Source: an uncultured Mollicutes bacterium (lineage in GTDB: Bacteria > Bacillota_I > Bacilli_A > RF39 > UBA660). From it: a DNA stretch of 34,319 nucleotides. The stretch covers positions 1 to 34,319 of the forward strand of contig CAMMVQ010000013.1 in the NCBI GenBank assembly GCA_946500425.1, given 5' to 3'. Below are positions 22,624 to 29,311 of the stretch, piece by piece. The stretch's first letter is position 1; the number at the start of each line of letters is the position of its first letter. The position numbers were made by a program, and so were the translations under genes. The notes beneath the pieces are model-generated. The model saw only the letters and a program-made list of their open reading frames with translations, had not been told where the DNA came from and searched no databases.

Positions 22624-24177
22624 ATGGGAAACACACTTATTCCTGTTTTACTTCTAATAGTTGGATTACTTGTTGGAGCGGTAATAGTAATTATTATTAC
22701 GGCTTTAAAAAAGAAAAACGAGGAGCATAAAGCTTCAAATGTTATTGAAAAGGCTAAAAAAGAAGCTGAAAAATCAAAGAGAGACGCTCTTTTAGAAGCT
22801 AAAGAAGAAGCATATAAATTAAAGCTTGAAACAGATAAGGAAATTAAAGAAAAAAAGCAGGAGTTAAAGGAAACGGAAGAAAGGTTACTTCAAAGGGAAA
22901 GTAGCATAGACAGACGTGATGGTCTTCTTCAAAACCGGGAACAAATGCTTGATGAAAAAGAAAATGGAATTATCAAAAAACAAAAAGATATTCAAAAATT
23001 AGAAGAAAAAGCAGAGAACGTAATTAAAGAACAAATCGAAAAATTAGAAAAAATATCTGGTTTTTCAAAAAAGCAAGCAAAAGAAGAGATAATGAAGCAA
23101 GTTGAACTTTCAATGAGTGCTGAAATAGCTTCTTACATTAAAGAAAAAGAGGCGGAAGCCAAAATTGAGGTTGATAAAAAAGCTAAAAGCTTGCTTGTTG
23201 ATGCAATGCAAAAATACGCATCAGACGTAGCAAACGAACAAACCGTATCGGTGGTTAATTTGCCAAACGACGAAATGAAGGGTAGAATAATCGGACGTGA
23301 AGGAAGAAACATAAGAACGATTGAGGCTGTAACTGGCGTTGATTTAATCATTGATGACACTCCAGAAGCAATAGTTTTATCAAGTTTTGACCCTTTACGA
23401 AGGGAAATCGCAAAACAAACGATTGAAACTTTAATTAAGGACGGAAGAATTCATCCTTCTAGAATAGAAGAAGTATATGATAAAACTTGTAAAGAACTTA
23501 ACGTTAAAATTCGCGAGTATGGTGAAGAAGCGATGTTTGAACTTGGCATAACCAAGTTGGACCCAGAAATGGTTACGATTTTAGGAAAATTAAACTTTAG
23601 AACCAGTTATGGGCAAAACGCTTTAAGACACTCTAAAGAAGTGGCTCACTTAGCCGGAATTATGGCGTCTGAATTAGGAGAAAACGTGGCCCTTGCTAAA
23701 CGTGCTGGATTGCTTCATGACATAGGTAAGGCAATAGACTTTGAGGTTGAAGGAAGTCACGTTCAAATTGGTGCTGACCTAGCTAAAAAATATGGAGAGG
23801 ACGCGGTTGTCATAAACGCCATAGAATCACATCATGGTGATAAACCAGCAACTAGCGTTATATCAGTTTTGGTTGCGGCTGCCGATGCTCTTTCAGCAGC
23901 AAGGCCTGGTGCTAGAAATGACTCGTTAGAAAACTACGTTAAACGTCTAGAACAATTAGAAACCATCGCAAAGGACTTTGATGGGGTAGAAAAAGCTTAC
24001 GCAATGCAGGCTGGCCGTGAGTTAAGGGTCATCGTTGAACCGGAAAAGGTAGATGATTTAGGAAGCTACAAGACGGCAAGAGATATAAAAGACAGAATAG
24101 AAAAAGAAATGCAGTATCCTGGAACGGTAAAAGTAACCGTAATAAGAGAAACAAGAGCAACCGAAGAAGCGAAATGA
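22624..24177 (+). CDS. rny: Ribonuclease Y
   Basis: Membrane-anchored endoribonuclease that starts mRNA decay in Firmicutes. One N-terminal membrane helix (about 5-27), a long charged coiled coil (about 30-190), a KH domain with [10 protein letters not shown] (about 220-280) and an HD domain with R-H-S-K-E-V-A-H-L and the metal pair in L-L-H-D-I-G-K-A. Length 517 is standard. AGGAGG-like GGAGG precedes the ATG. The gene ends in TGA, which shows that TGA is a stop in this genome. Own promoter and terminator. Confidence 0.97.
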   Translation: MGNTLIPVLLLIVGLLVGAVIVIIITALKKKNEEHKASNVIEKAKKEAEKSKRDALLEAKEEAYKLKLETDKEIKEKKQELKETEERLLQRESSIDRRDGLLQNREQMLDEKENGIIKKQKDIQKLEEKAENVIKEQIEKLEKISGFSKKQAKEEIMKQVELSMSAEIASYIKEKEAEAKIEVDKKAKSLLVDAMQKYASDVANEQTVSVVNLPNDEMKGRIIGREGRNIRTIEAVTGVDLIIDDTPEAIVLSSFDPLRREIAKQTIETLIKDGRIHPSRIEEVYDKTCKELNVKIREYGEEAMFELGITKLDPEMVTILGKLNFRTSYGQNALRHSKEVAHLAGIMASELGENVALAKRAGLLHDIGKAIDFEVEGSHVQIGADLAKKYGEDAVVINAIESHHGDKPATSVISVLVAAADALSAARPGARNDSLENYVKRLEQLETIAKDFDGVEKAYAMQAGRELRVIVEPEKVDDLGSYKTARDIKDRIEKEMQYPGTVKVTVIRETRATEEAK

Positions 24178-24190
24178 CGCTTCTTTTTTT
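24164..24190 (+). terminator. Terminator after rny
   Basis: GAAGCG (24166-24171), loop AAATGA (includes the stop), CGCTTC (24178-24183), then seven T. Confidence 0.88.
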
Positions 24191-24224
24191 AGCGTAAACA
24201 AGGGTAATTTAAGTACCAACACAA

Positions 24225-24253
24225 TTGAATAAATTTATTAGTTATGTTAAAAT
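24225..24253 (+). promoter_or_regulatory. Promoter of the large prepilin gene
   Basis: TTGAAT (24225-24230), 17-bp spacer, TAAAAT (24248-24253), 25 bp upstream of the AGGAGG site. Confidence 0.6.
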
Positions 24254-24291
24254 TAATGCATAATAAGGTGGTGCTTTTAGGAGGTGTGCTT

Positions 24292-26283
24292 TTGAAAAGA
24301 AAAGAAAAAAACAAAAGAGAGATATTTAGAATTAAGGGCAAAGGTTTTACTTTGGTTGAACTAATTATTACCATAGCTTTAATGCTTAGTATTTTAGTAA
24401 TCGCTATCGTTGCTTTTGTTAACATAAGTAATAAGAAAAAACAAGAAGCTTATGAGGAAGTAAAAGAACAAACTATTTTAGCCGCAGAACAATATTTTGA
24501 GACTTATCAATATTATCTTGAGAACGTAAGAGAAATTGGTGACTTTGCCCGCGTTAGCATAGGTCATTTAGTAGCGACTGATTATTTGAATAAAGTTACT
24601 GATCCAAGGGATGGTAAACCTCTTAATGATTGTGATTATGTTGAGGTGACAATTGATGAGAAAAACGGAAGATACGATTATAAGTACGTTGAAAATAAAG
24701 ATGATGATGTATGCGATACGGAAAATTATCTTATAATAAAAGAAAGCGGAGCGCCTGATATAGACGTTGAAATAACGAAGGCAACGAGACATGATTCTGG
24801 ATATTACGTTTCTGACACCGAAGTTACTGCCCACGTTAAAACCGGTGGAAATGGTGCGATTAAAACGGTTAAGTATTGTACTTCTAAAGGAATTTGTAAA
24901 GATGAGGTGACCTATTTAGACTCTCCTAGGAAAGGGACTGGTGGATATGATTATGATTATAAAGTTATTAACGGCTCTTTAAAAGACGGAAAAGAAGGTG
25001 TTGATGGAAATGGCGTTACAACTTATTTTAAGGTTACTAACGTGGCTAATAAAACCGTGATAGGTTCCATCGGATATTCAAAGGATACAGAACTTCCTAC
25101 TTGTGGTAGTAATAACGGAAAAGATAATTGGACTAATAAAGATTTTACTTTAAAACAATATTGCAAAGATAATACAAGTGGTTGTGATAGTAGTAAAAAA
25201 GATAAAAACGGTGTATATTTTGAAAAGAAAATTACGATTGGCGAGGGAAAAACGTTAACTAAAGATAGTGTAGAAATTAAGGACGTTGCCGGTCATAAAA
25301 ATACCTGTAACGTAAACGTATACGTTGATAAACAAAAACCAACTTGTAGTGTGAAGCCAAAAGAAAAACCAAATGGTGATAATAACTGGTACACCAAAAA
25401 TGTTAATCTTGATGTTACGATTAATTCAAACGACGTAAAGACTTGGAGCTGGAAAACAGATTCTGGATGGAGTAGTGGAAATTTAAACTATGAAACTCAA
25501 AAACCAGCTAATCAAACTGATTTGTTTGTTTCAGAGGAAGGAAAAGATAGAAAAGTGACGGTTACCGTGGTTGACCAAGCTGGAAATGAAGGGGCGTGTA
25601 GTACAAGTTTTAAAATAGATAAAACCGCACCTTCTTGTAAGGTCACAGCAACAGGGACTGAAGGAAAAACTGATCCTAACGGCGTATTATGGTATAGAAG
25701 TAAGGTTGTTTTAAAAGGAAGTTGTAGTGATGGTACTTCTGGTTGTGTTTCATCTTCGATTACTAATACGCTTGATAAGGAAGGAAGATATAGCAATACG
25801 TTAGCGGGAACGATTAAAGACAAGGCAGGTAACACCTCGTCATGTAACTATGGTACAACTATTGGTATAGACTGGACGCCACCAGTACTTAGAAATGCTA
25901 CGGTAAGTTGTGATGTTACCGAACATGGTAATAATACCAAGCAAAATAGAATCGTAATAACAGTAGATGATAATCTTAGTGGTTTACAAAGAGCACCTTT
26001 TACGTATGCTCATTCGGTGAGTGCTTGCGGTACTAATGGTTCCGGAGAATACGTTAGTAGCCAAACTGCTGGTGCGAATAAGTTTTGGCACGGATATGGC
26101 TGTAGTTCTAGTAAAAATGATGTTGTAACCATTAAGAAAATAACCGTGTATGATTACGCTGGAAACATAAAAGAATATAGTGGAAATCCTATAAGTTGCT
26201 CTTATAGTAATGGTGGTAGAAATTCATCAGGTTCATGTCCTTCAGGTAATCCGGAAGGAGCATGTACTTTAAATTTAAGATAA
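24292..26283 (+). CDS. Very large type IV prepilin-like protein with a repeated cysteine-rich ectodomain
   Basis: 663 residues from the TTG at 24292, which follows AGGAGGTG at 5-nt spacing; an upstream in-frame ATG (24244) overlaps the promoter. Residues 1-18 are a basic leader ending K-G-K-G, then F-T-L-V-E-L-I-I-T-I: the class III signal cut after Gly18, with Glu5 of the mature form and a hydrophobic helix of about 25 residues. The rest is extracellular. Several modules of about 80-100 residues begin with a Pro-x-Cys unit (LPTCGS, KPTCSV, APSCKV) and include C-xx-x-T-S-G-C and K-D-x-A-G-N/H-x-x-x-C, like Ig-like/adhesin repeats. Normal pseudopilins have 100-200 residues. No pilus ATPase, platform or prepilin peptidase gene lies in the window. 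Confidence 0.8.
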   Translation: MKRKEKNKREIFRIKGKGFTLVELIITIALMLSILVIAIVAFVNISNKKKQEAYEEVKEQTILAAEQYFETYQYYLENVREIGDFARVSIGHLVATDYLNKVTDPRDGKPLNDCDYVEVTIDEKNGRYDYKYVENKDDDVCDTENYLIIKESGAPDIDVEITKATRHDSGYYVSDTEVTAHVKTGGNGAIKTVKYCTSKGICKDEVTYLDSPRKGTGGYDYDYKVINGSLKDGKEGVDGNGVTTYFKVTNVANKTVIGSIGYSKDTELPTCGSNNGKDNWTNKDFTLKQYCKDNTSGCDSSKKDKNGVYFEKKITIGEGKTLTKDSVEIKDVAGHKNTCNVNVYVDKQKPTCSVKPKEKPNGDNNWYTKNVNLDVTINSNDVKTWSWKTDSGWSSGNLNYETQKPANQTDLFVSEEGKDRKVTVTVVDQAGNEGACSTSFKIDKTAPSCKVTATGTEGKTDPNGVLWYRSKVVLKGSCSDGTSGCVSSSITNTLDKEGRYSNTLAGTIKDKAGNTSSCNYGTTIGIDWTPPVLRNATVSCDVTEHGNNTKQNRIVITVDDNLSGLQRAPFTYAHSVSACGTNGSGEYVSSQTAGANKFWHGYGCSSSKNDVVTIKKITVYDYAGNIKEYSGNPISCSYSNGGRNSSGSCPSGNPEGACTLNLR

Positions 26284-26292
26284 AATCTTTAC

Positions 26293-26330
26293 AAAAGCAG
26301 TTAAAAAGAATTTATTTTAACTGCTTTTCA
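26293..26330 (+). terminator. Strong terminator after the prepilin gene
   Basis: 14-bp perfect stem: 26293-26306 with 26315-26328, loop of 8. Confidence 0.88.
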
Positions 26331-26353
26331 TATTATTTTATGGGTGGTCTATC

Positions 26354-27283
26354 ATGAAAAACATACTTGCTTACTACTATGGAATGCATCCTGATGAAGT
26401 ATCACATCAAAATGAAAAATACTTTTTTGATTACTTTGATTCAAGGTATGTTTTTGAACCTTTTAAAAGACCATTAAGTGACGTTGATTGTTTGTATAAA
26501 ATAAATCGTCAAATGATAAATAGAAACATTTTAGTTCATGAAATCATTCTAAACAAAGAAAATAAAATAATTACCTACGTTAATAACGTAGCTTACATTC
26601 TATTAGAAATATACGTTAATAAAAATGCAAGAATAACATTGGCAGAAGTATGCCATATTAATAATAATTCCATCTCGATAGAATGTGATAAAATCTTGGA
26701 TAGATTTGATTGGGTAACGTTGTGGGAAACAAAAAACGATTATTTTGAATCACAGATAAACGAAATAGGAAAAAAGTATCCAAATTTATGTGGCTATGCC
26801 AATTACTATATTGGACTTGCTGAAAATGCTATATCATACGTTAGAGAGGCAATAAAGCTTCCTGATCCAGCTCCCCAAAGTGTTTGTCACAAAAGAATAA
26901 ATAGTAACGCAACGTTATTTGAATTGTATCACCCGGTTAACTACGTATTTGATTACCGGGTAAGAGATATAGCTGAATATATTAAATCAGCTTTCTTTAA
27001 CGGCGAAAACGCATATTTACTAGTAGAAGAATACTTTCAAAATAATTATTTGAGCTATAAAGAAATTCTATTGTTTTATGGAAGGTTGTTATATCCGTCT
27101 TACTTTTTTGACCTTTATGATGACATAGTAAACAATGACTTACAAGAAAGCTTGGTAGAAAACGTGGTAACCAGAACTGATGAATACGAAGAATTCTTAT
27201 TTAACGTGTATGTATATCTATCTAAAATATATAATCGTTACATACCAGCCGTTGATTGGATAATAAAAAGAAGCTTCATTTAA
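26354..27283 (+). CDS. CotS/YutH-like kinase-fold protein, catalytic motif degenerate
   Basis: 309 residues. The overall run resembles the aminoglycoside-phosphotransferase-like spore coat proteins (CotS, YutH): a small N-terminal lobe (N-K-E-N-K-I-I-T-Y-V-N-N-V-A-Y-I-L-L-E), a helical C-lobe, and near residue 180 C-H-K-R-I-N-S-N where the family has H-x-D-x-x-x-x-N, then Y-V-F-D-Y-R-V-R-D-I-A-E-Y-I where I-D-x-D...D-L-A is expected. The catalytic Asp of H-x-D appears to be Arg, so it may not phosphorylate anything. No other sporulation gene is seen here. The assignment is a pattern judgement. It overlaps the convergent NifU-type gene by 4 bp at the stop codons. Confidence 0.5.
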   Translation: MKNILAYYYGMHPDEVSHQNEKYFFDYFDSRYVFEPFKRPLSDVDCLYKINRQMINRNILVHEIILNKENKIITYVNNVAYILLEIYVNKNARITLAEVCHINNNSISIECDKILDRFDWVTLWETKNDYFESQINEIGKKYPNLCGYANYYIGLAENAISYVREAIKLPDPAPQSVCHKRINSNATLFELYHPVNYVFDYRVRDIAEYIKSAFFNGENAYLLVEEYFQNNYLSYKEILLFYGRLLYPSYFFDLYDDIVNNDLQESLVENVVTRTDEYEEFLFNVYVYLSKIYNRYIPAVDWIIKRSFI

Positions 27284-27516
27284 GCTTCCGTAACATTTTC
27301 AACGGCGATAACTTCCGGAACTTCCGCAAGTAACAATTCTTCAACCGTATTTTGAATGGTCATGTCGGCAAACATGCACCCAGCACAAGCTCCGGTTAAT
27401 TTGACGTAACAAACACCATCTTCGAATTTGACAAACTCAACATCTCCGCCATCATTATTTAAAAAGGGTTTTATTTTATTTAAAACTTCAATTATTTTTG
27501 CTTCTGTTTCATTCAT
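27280..27516 (-). CDS. NifU-domain iron-sulfur scaffold protein (Nfu/YutI type)
   Basis: 78 residues from the ATG at 27516-27514, behind GGTGAT; upstream GTG/TTG codons are less likely. It consists only of the NifU C-terminal domain: F-L-N-N-D-G-G-D-V-E-F, then T-G-A-C44-A-G-C47-M-F-A with the Cys pair that holds a 4Fe-4S cluster between two subunits, and V-P-E-V near the end. It probably carries clusters to enzymes such as RlmN. In Bacilli the orthologue YutI lies close to yutH; the neighbouring degenerate YutH-like gene fits that arrangement. Confidence 0.9.
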   Translation of the reverse strand: MNETEAKIIEVLNKIKPFLNNDGGDVEFVKFEDGVCYVKLTGACAGCMFADMTIQNTVEELLLAEVPEVIAVENVTEA

Positions 27517-27567
27517 ATTTATCACCAAGTTAATTATACAGCACGTTATATTTAAAGTAAAGCTTGT

Positions 27568-27596
27568 TTGTAAACTAAGCGTTATTGTGCTATAAT
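27568..27596 (+). promoter_or_regulatory. Promoter of the S1-domain gene
   Basis: TTGTAA (27568-27573), 17-bp spacer, TATAAT (27591-27596) preceded by TGC (extended -10). The leader is very short, about 12 nt. Confidence 0.7.
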
Positions 27597-27614
27597 CAAT
27601 TTAGAGGTGTAATT

Positions 27615-27974
27615 ATGTATAATTATAAGAAAGGAGACGTTGTTAAGGCAAGAATAACGGCAATTGAAAACTACGGGGCTTTTGCAGCTATTGATGATGA
27701 ATATAGTGGTCTTATTCATATTTCTGAACTTACCGAAAGATTCGTTAGAAACATAACTGATTTTGTTGAAGTGGGGGACGTTATAAACGTTAAAATATTA
27801 GATACTTCGGGAAGAAAAAACCAATTAAGGCTTTCTGCTAAAGATGTTAACAAAAATTTATACAAGAATAAACACAGGAAAATAAAAGAGACAATCTTTG
27901 GTTTTTATCTCCTTAAAAATGCGTTACCTAATTGGATAGAAGAAAAAATGGAAGAGATTAACAAAAAATCGTAG
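27615..27974 (+). CDS. S1 RNA-binding protein (CvfD/YugI-like)
   Basis: 119 residues. One S1 domain covers residues 5-75: K-G-D-V-V-K-A-R-I-T-A-I-E-N-Y-G-A-F-A, G-L-I-H-I-S-E-L, V-G-D-V-I-N-V-K-I-L-D. A basic tail follows with N-A-L-P-N-W-I-E-E-K. This is the layout of general stress protein 13/YugI/CvfD, ribosome-associated regulators in Bacilli. The ATG at 27615 follows AGAGGTG; the frame is open upstream through the promoter, so earlier starts are ruled out. Confidence 0.85.
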   Translation: MYNYKKGDVVKARITAIENYGAFAAIDDEYSGLIHISELTERFVRNITDFVEVGDVINVKILDTSGRKNQLRLSAKDVNKNLYKNKHRKIKETIFGFYLLKNALPNWIEEKMEEINKKS

Positions 27975-27982
27975 AAACTTAC

Positions 27983-28011
27983 TTGACAATAATTAAAATA
28001 ATTGATATATT
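27983..28011 (+). promoter_or_regulatory. Promoter of the six-tRNA operon
   Basis: TTGACA (27983-27988), 17-bp spacer, TATATT (28006-28011), 24 bp before tRNA-Val. Confidence 0.8.
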
Positions 28012-28035
28012 TATATACGTTCTTACGTATATTAT

Positions 28036-28112
28036 GGACGCTTAGCTCAGTTGGTTAGAGCACCTGCCTTACAAGCAGGGGGTCATAGGTTCGAGTCCTA
28101 TAGCGTCCACCA
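28036..28112 (+). tRNA. tRNA-Val (UAC)
   Basis: 77 nt with encoded CCA. Acceptor GGACGCT/AGCGTCC; anticodon loop CTTACAA between CCTGC and GCAGG; T arm ATAGG-TTCGAGT-CCTAT. First gene of the operon. Confidence 0.97.
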
Positions 28113-28153
28113 TTTATGCCGAAATAGCTCAACTGGTAGAGCAACTGACTTGT

Positions 28154-28774
28154 GGGATAGAAACTTTAATGTTTTTTTGAACTATCTTGCACCTTGATTA
28201 GGAAACTAATTAAGTGGACGTCGCTAATTCGGGGAACCCTATAGCAAAGGAGATTTATGAATTGCTTAAATTGTTTTAGAGAAGTGCCTGATAATAAAAG
28301 GTATTGTAATAATTTATGTCAAAAAGAATTTGAACATAAACTTTACGTTATCAAATGGAAATTAGGCATTGAAAGCGGTTTAAGAGGTAAGTATCAACTT
28401 TCTAATCACATAAAGAAATACTTGTTTGATAAGTACAATAGTAGATGTGCTTTATGTGGTTGGTCTAAGGAGAATCCTTATACTGAAACAATTCCATTGG
28501 AGATAGAGCACATCGATGGTAACTATCTTAATAATGATGAGGAAAATCTCGTGTTGTTATGTCCAAATTGTCATTCTTTAACTTCTACTTATAAGGGAGC
28601 AAATAAAGGAAAAGGACGAAAGGATAGAAAACAATATAGTTTGTATGGCAATCCCGAGCTAGGTTTAATACCGAGTGTAGAGACTTTATACGATGGACCT
28701 AAGTCACAAAGATATGGTTAAGAGAAAGTCCAGACTACAAACACTTTTGTGGTAGTGAAAGCTATAGTAGTATG
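28154..28774 (+). mobile_element. Group I intron with an HNH endonuclease gene
   Basis: 621 nt, starting GGG after exon U28153 and ending in G28774, as group I introns do. P1 pairs exon and intron 28151-28160 with 28182-28191, with U28153 opposite G28189 (the U-G splice-site pair). A 9-bp hairpin with GAAA tetraloop lies at 28193-28214. P3: CGTCG (28219-28223) / CGATG (28691-28695). P4: TCGGG (28229-28233) / CCCGA (28653-28657). P7: GACTTT (28682-28687) / AAAGTC (28725-28730). P8: GACC (28696-28699) / GGTT (28716-28719). J8/7 is AAGAG. A P9 hairpin follows (CTAC...GTAG). The order P3-P4-P6-P7-P3-P8-P7 is that of a self-splicing group I core. The ORF sits in the P5 side loop. Confidence 0.93.
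28257..28721 (+). CDS. HNH homing endonuclease encoded in the tRNA-Thr intron
   Basis: 154 residues. An N-terminal zinc finger (C3, C6, C17, C21) is followed by the HNH domain: C64-x2-C67, then E-I-E-H85-I-D-G-N, N97 in E-E-N-L-V-L-L, and C102-P-N-C105-H106, with the four cysteines binding a structural zinc. Such enzymes cut the intron-less allele so that repair copies the intron in. AAAGGAG lies 4 bases before the ATG, so it can be translated from the precursor. Residues 133-154 are encoded by the P4-P8 core of the ribozyme and the TAA lies at the P8/J8-7 junction, so the tail sequence is dictated by the RNA fold and the catalytic part is residues 1-130. Confidence 0.92.
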   Translation: MNCLNCFREVPDNKRYCNNLCQKEFEHKLYVIKWKLGIESGLRGKYQLSNHIKKYLFDKYNSRCALCGWSKENPYTETIPLEIEHIDGNYLNNDEENLVLLCPNCHSLTSTYKGANKGKGRKDRKQYSLYGNPELGLIPSVETLYDGPKSQRYG

Positions 28775-28820
28775 AATCAGTAGGTTGCGGGTTCAAGTCC
28801 TGCTTTCGGCACCATAGTAC

Positions 28821-28904
28821 GGGGAGATAGCGAAGTGGTTAAACGCGGCAGACTGTAAATCTGTTCCTTCGGGTTCGGTGGTTCGAATCCACCTCTCCCC
28901 ACCA
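28821..28904 (+). tRNA. tRNA-Tyr (GUA)
   Basis: Class II tRNA with a long variable arm. Acceptor GGGGAGA/TCTCCCC, anticodon loop CTGTAAA, encoded CCA. Confidence 0.97.
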
Positions 28905-28912
28905 CTTAAGAT

Positions 28913-28987
28913 TGCCTCGTCGCCAAGTGGTAAGGCATCAGACTTTGACTCTGACATGCGCAAGTTCGAATCTTGCCGAGGCAACCA
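28913..28987 (+). tRNA. tRNA-Gln (UUG)
   Basis: Acceptor TGCCTCG/CGAGGCA, anticodon stem TCAGA/TCTGA with loop CTTTGAC, encoded CCA. Confidence 0.96.
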
Positions 28988-29001
28988 AATTTTTGTAGTA
29001 T

Positions 29002-29077
29002 GTCCTGTTAGCTCAGCAGGTAGAGCATTTGACTTTTAATCAAAGGGTCATGCGTTCGAATCGCATACAGGACACCA
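29002..29077 (+). tRNA. tRNA-Lys (UUU)
   Basis: Acceptor GTCCTGT/ACAGGAC, anticodon loop CTTTTAA between TTTGA and TCAAA, encoded CCA. Confidence 0.97.
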
Positions 29078-29079
29078 TT

Positions 29080-29168
29080 GCCCGAGTGGCGGAATTGGTA
29101 GACGCACAGGACTTAAAATCCTGCGAGATTTAACCCTCGTACCGGTTCAAGTCCGGTCTCGGGCACCA
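29080..29168 (+). tRNA. tRNA-Leu (UAA)
   Basis: Class II tRNA. Acceptor GCCCGAG/CTCGGGC, anticodon loop CTTAAAA, long variable arm, encoded CCA. This gene is uninterrupted, although tRNA-Leu(UAA) is the classical group I intron host in cyanobacteria. Confidence 0.97.
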
Positions 29169-29180
29169 CTTAGAAATTAG

Positions 29181-29205
29181 CTAACTATTAATAGTTAGTT
29201 TTTTT
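29181..29205 (+). terminator. Terminator of the tRNA operon
   Basis: CTAACTA (29181-29187), TTAA loop, TAGTTAG (29192-29198), then seven T. Confidence 0.88.
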
Positions 29206-29243
29206 AATACGTTATTTATAACAAAAATACGAGGTGATAAAAA

Positions 29244-29267
29244 ATGAAAATAATGATTAATAAGTAA
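29244..29267 (+). CDS. Seven-residue leader peptide upstream of the ABC-F gene
   Basis: GAGGTGAT (29231-29238) precedes ATG 29244, which opens M-K-I-M-I-N-K and stops at 29265-29267. The stop is immediately followed by the first arm of a hairpin pair that can switch access to the ABC-F ribosome site. Short leader peptides before ABC-F resistance genes commonly sense ribosome-targeting drugs. Confidence 0.6.
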   Translation: MKIMINK

Positions 29268-29310
29268 GGCATAAACTTTGATTATGCCAAATATTTTATA
29301 GGAGGCATAA
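29268..29310 (+). promoter_or_regulatory. Candidate translational attenuator of the ABC-F gene
   Basis: GGCATAA occurs at 29268-29274 and again at 29304-29310; TTATGCC (29282-29288) between them can pair with either. The second copy includes the end of AGGAGG (29300-29305), the ribosome site of the ABC-F start TTG at 29312. A ribosome at the leader stop would cover the first copy and so decide which hairpin forms. Confidence 0.6.
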
Positions 29311-29311
29311 C

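Larger units (their letters stand above)
28118..28814 (+). tRNA. tRNA-Thr (UGU) interrupted by a group I intron
   Basis: 5' exon 28118-28153 and 3' exon 28775-28814. Joined they give a complete 76-nt tRNA: acceptor GCCGAAA/TTTCGGC, D arm GCTC/GAGC, anticodon stem ACTGA/TCAGT with loop CTTGTAA (anticodon TGT), T arm GCGGG-TTCAAGT-CCTGC with one G-U, discriminator A and encoded CCA. The break is between U36 and A37, right after the anticodon. Without splicing this tRNA cannot form. tRNA genes with their own ends lie on both sides in the same operon, so the transcript must be both processed and spliced. Confidence 0.95.

Noticed and set aside
28793-28984. Minus-strand ORF of 63 codons across tRNA-Tyr and tRNA-Gln
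   Set aside because: It is the antisense of tRNA genes, a well-known source of false protein calls, and has no ribosome binding site.
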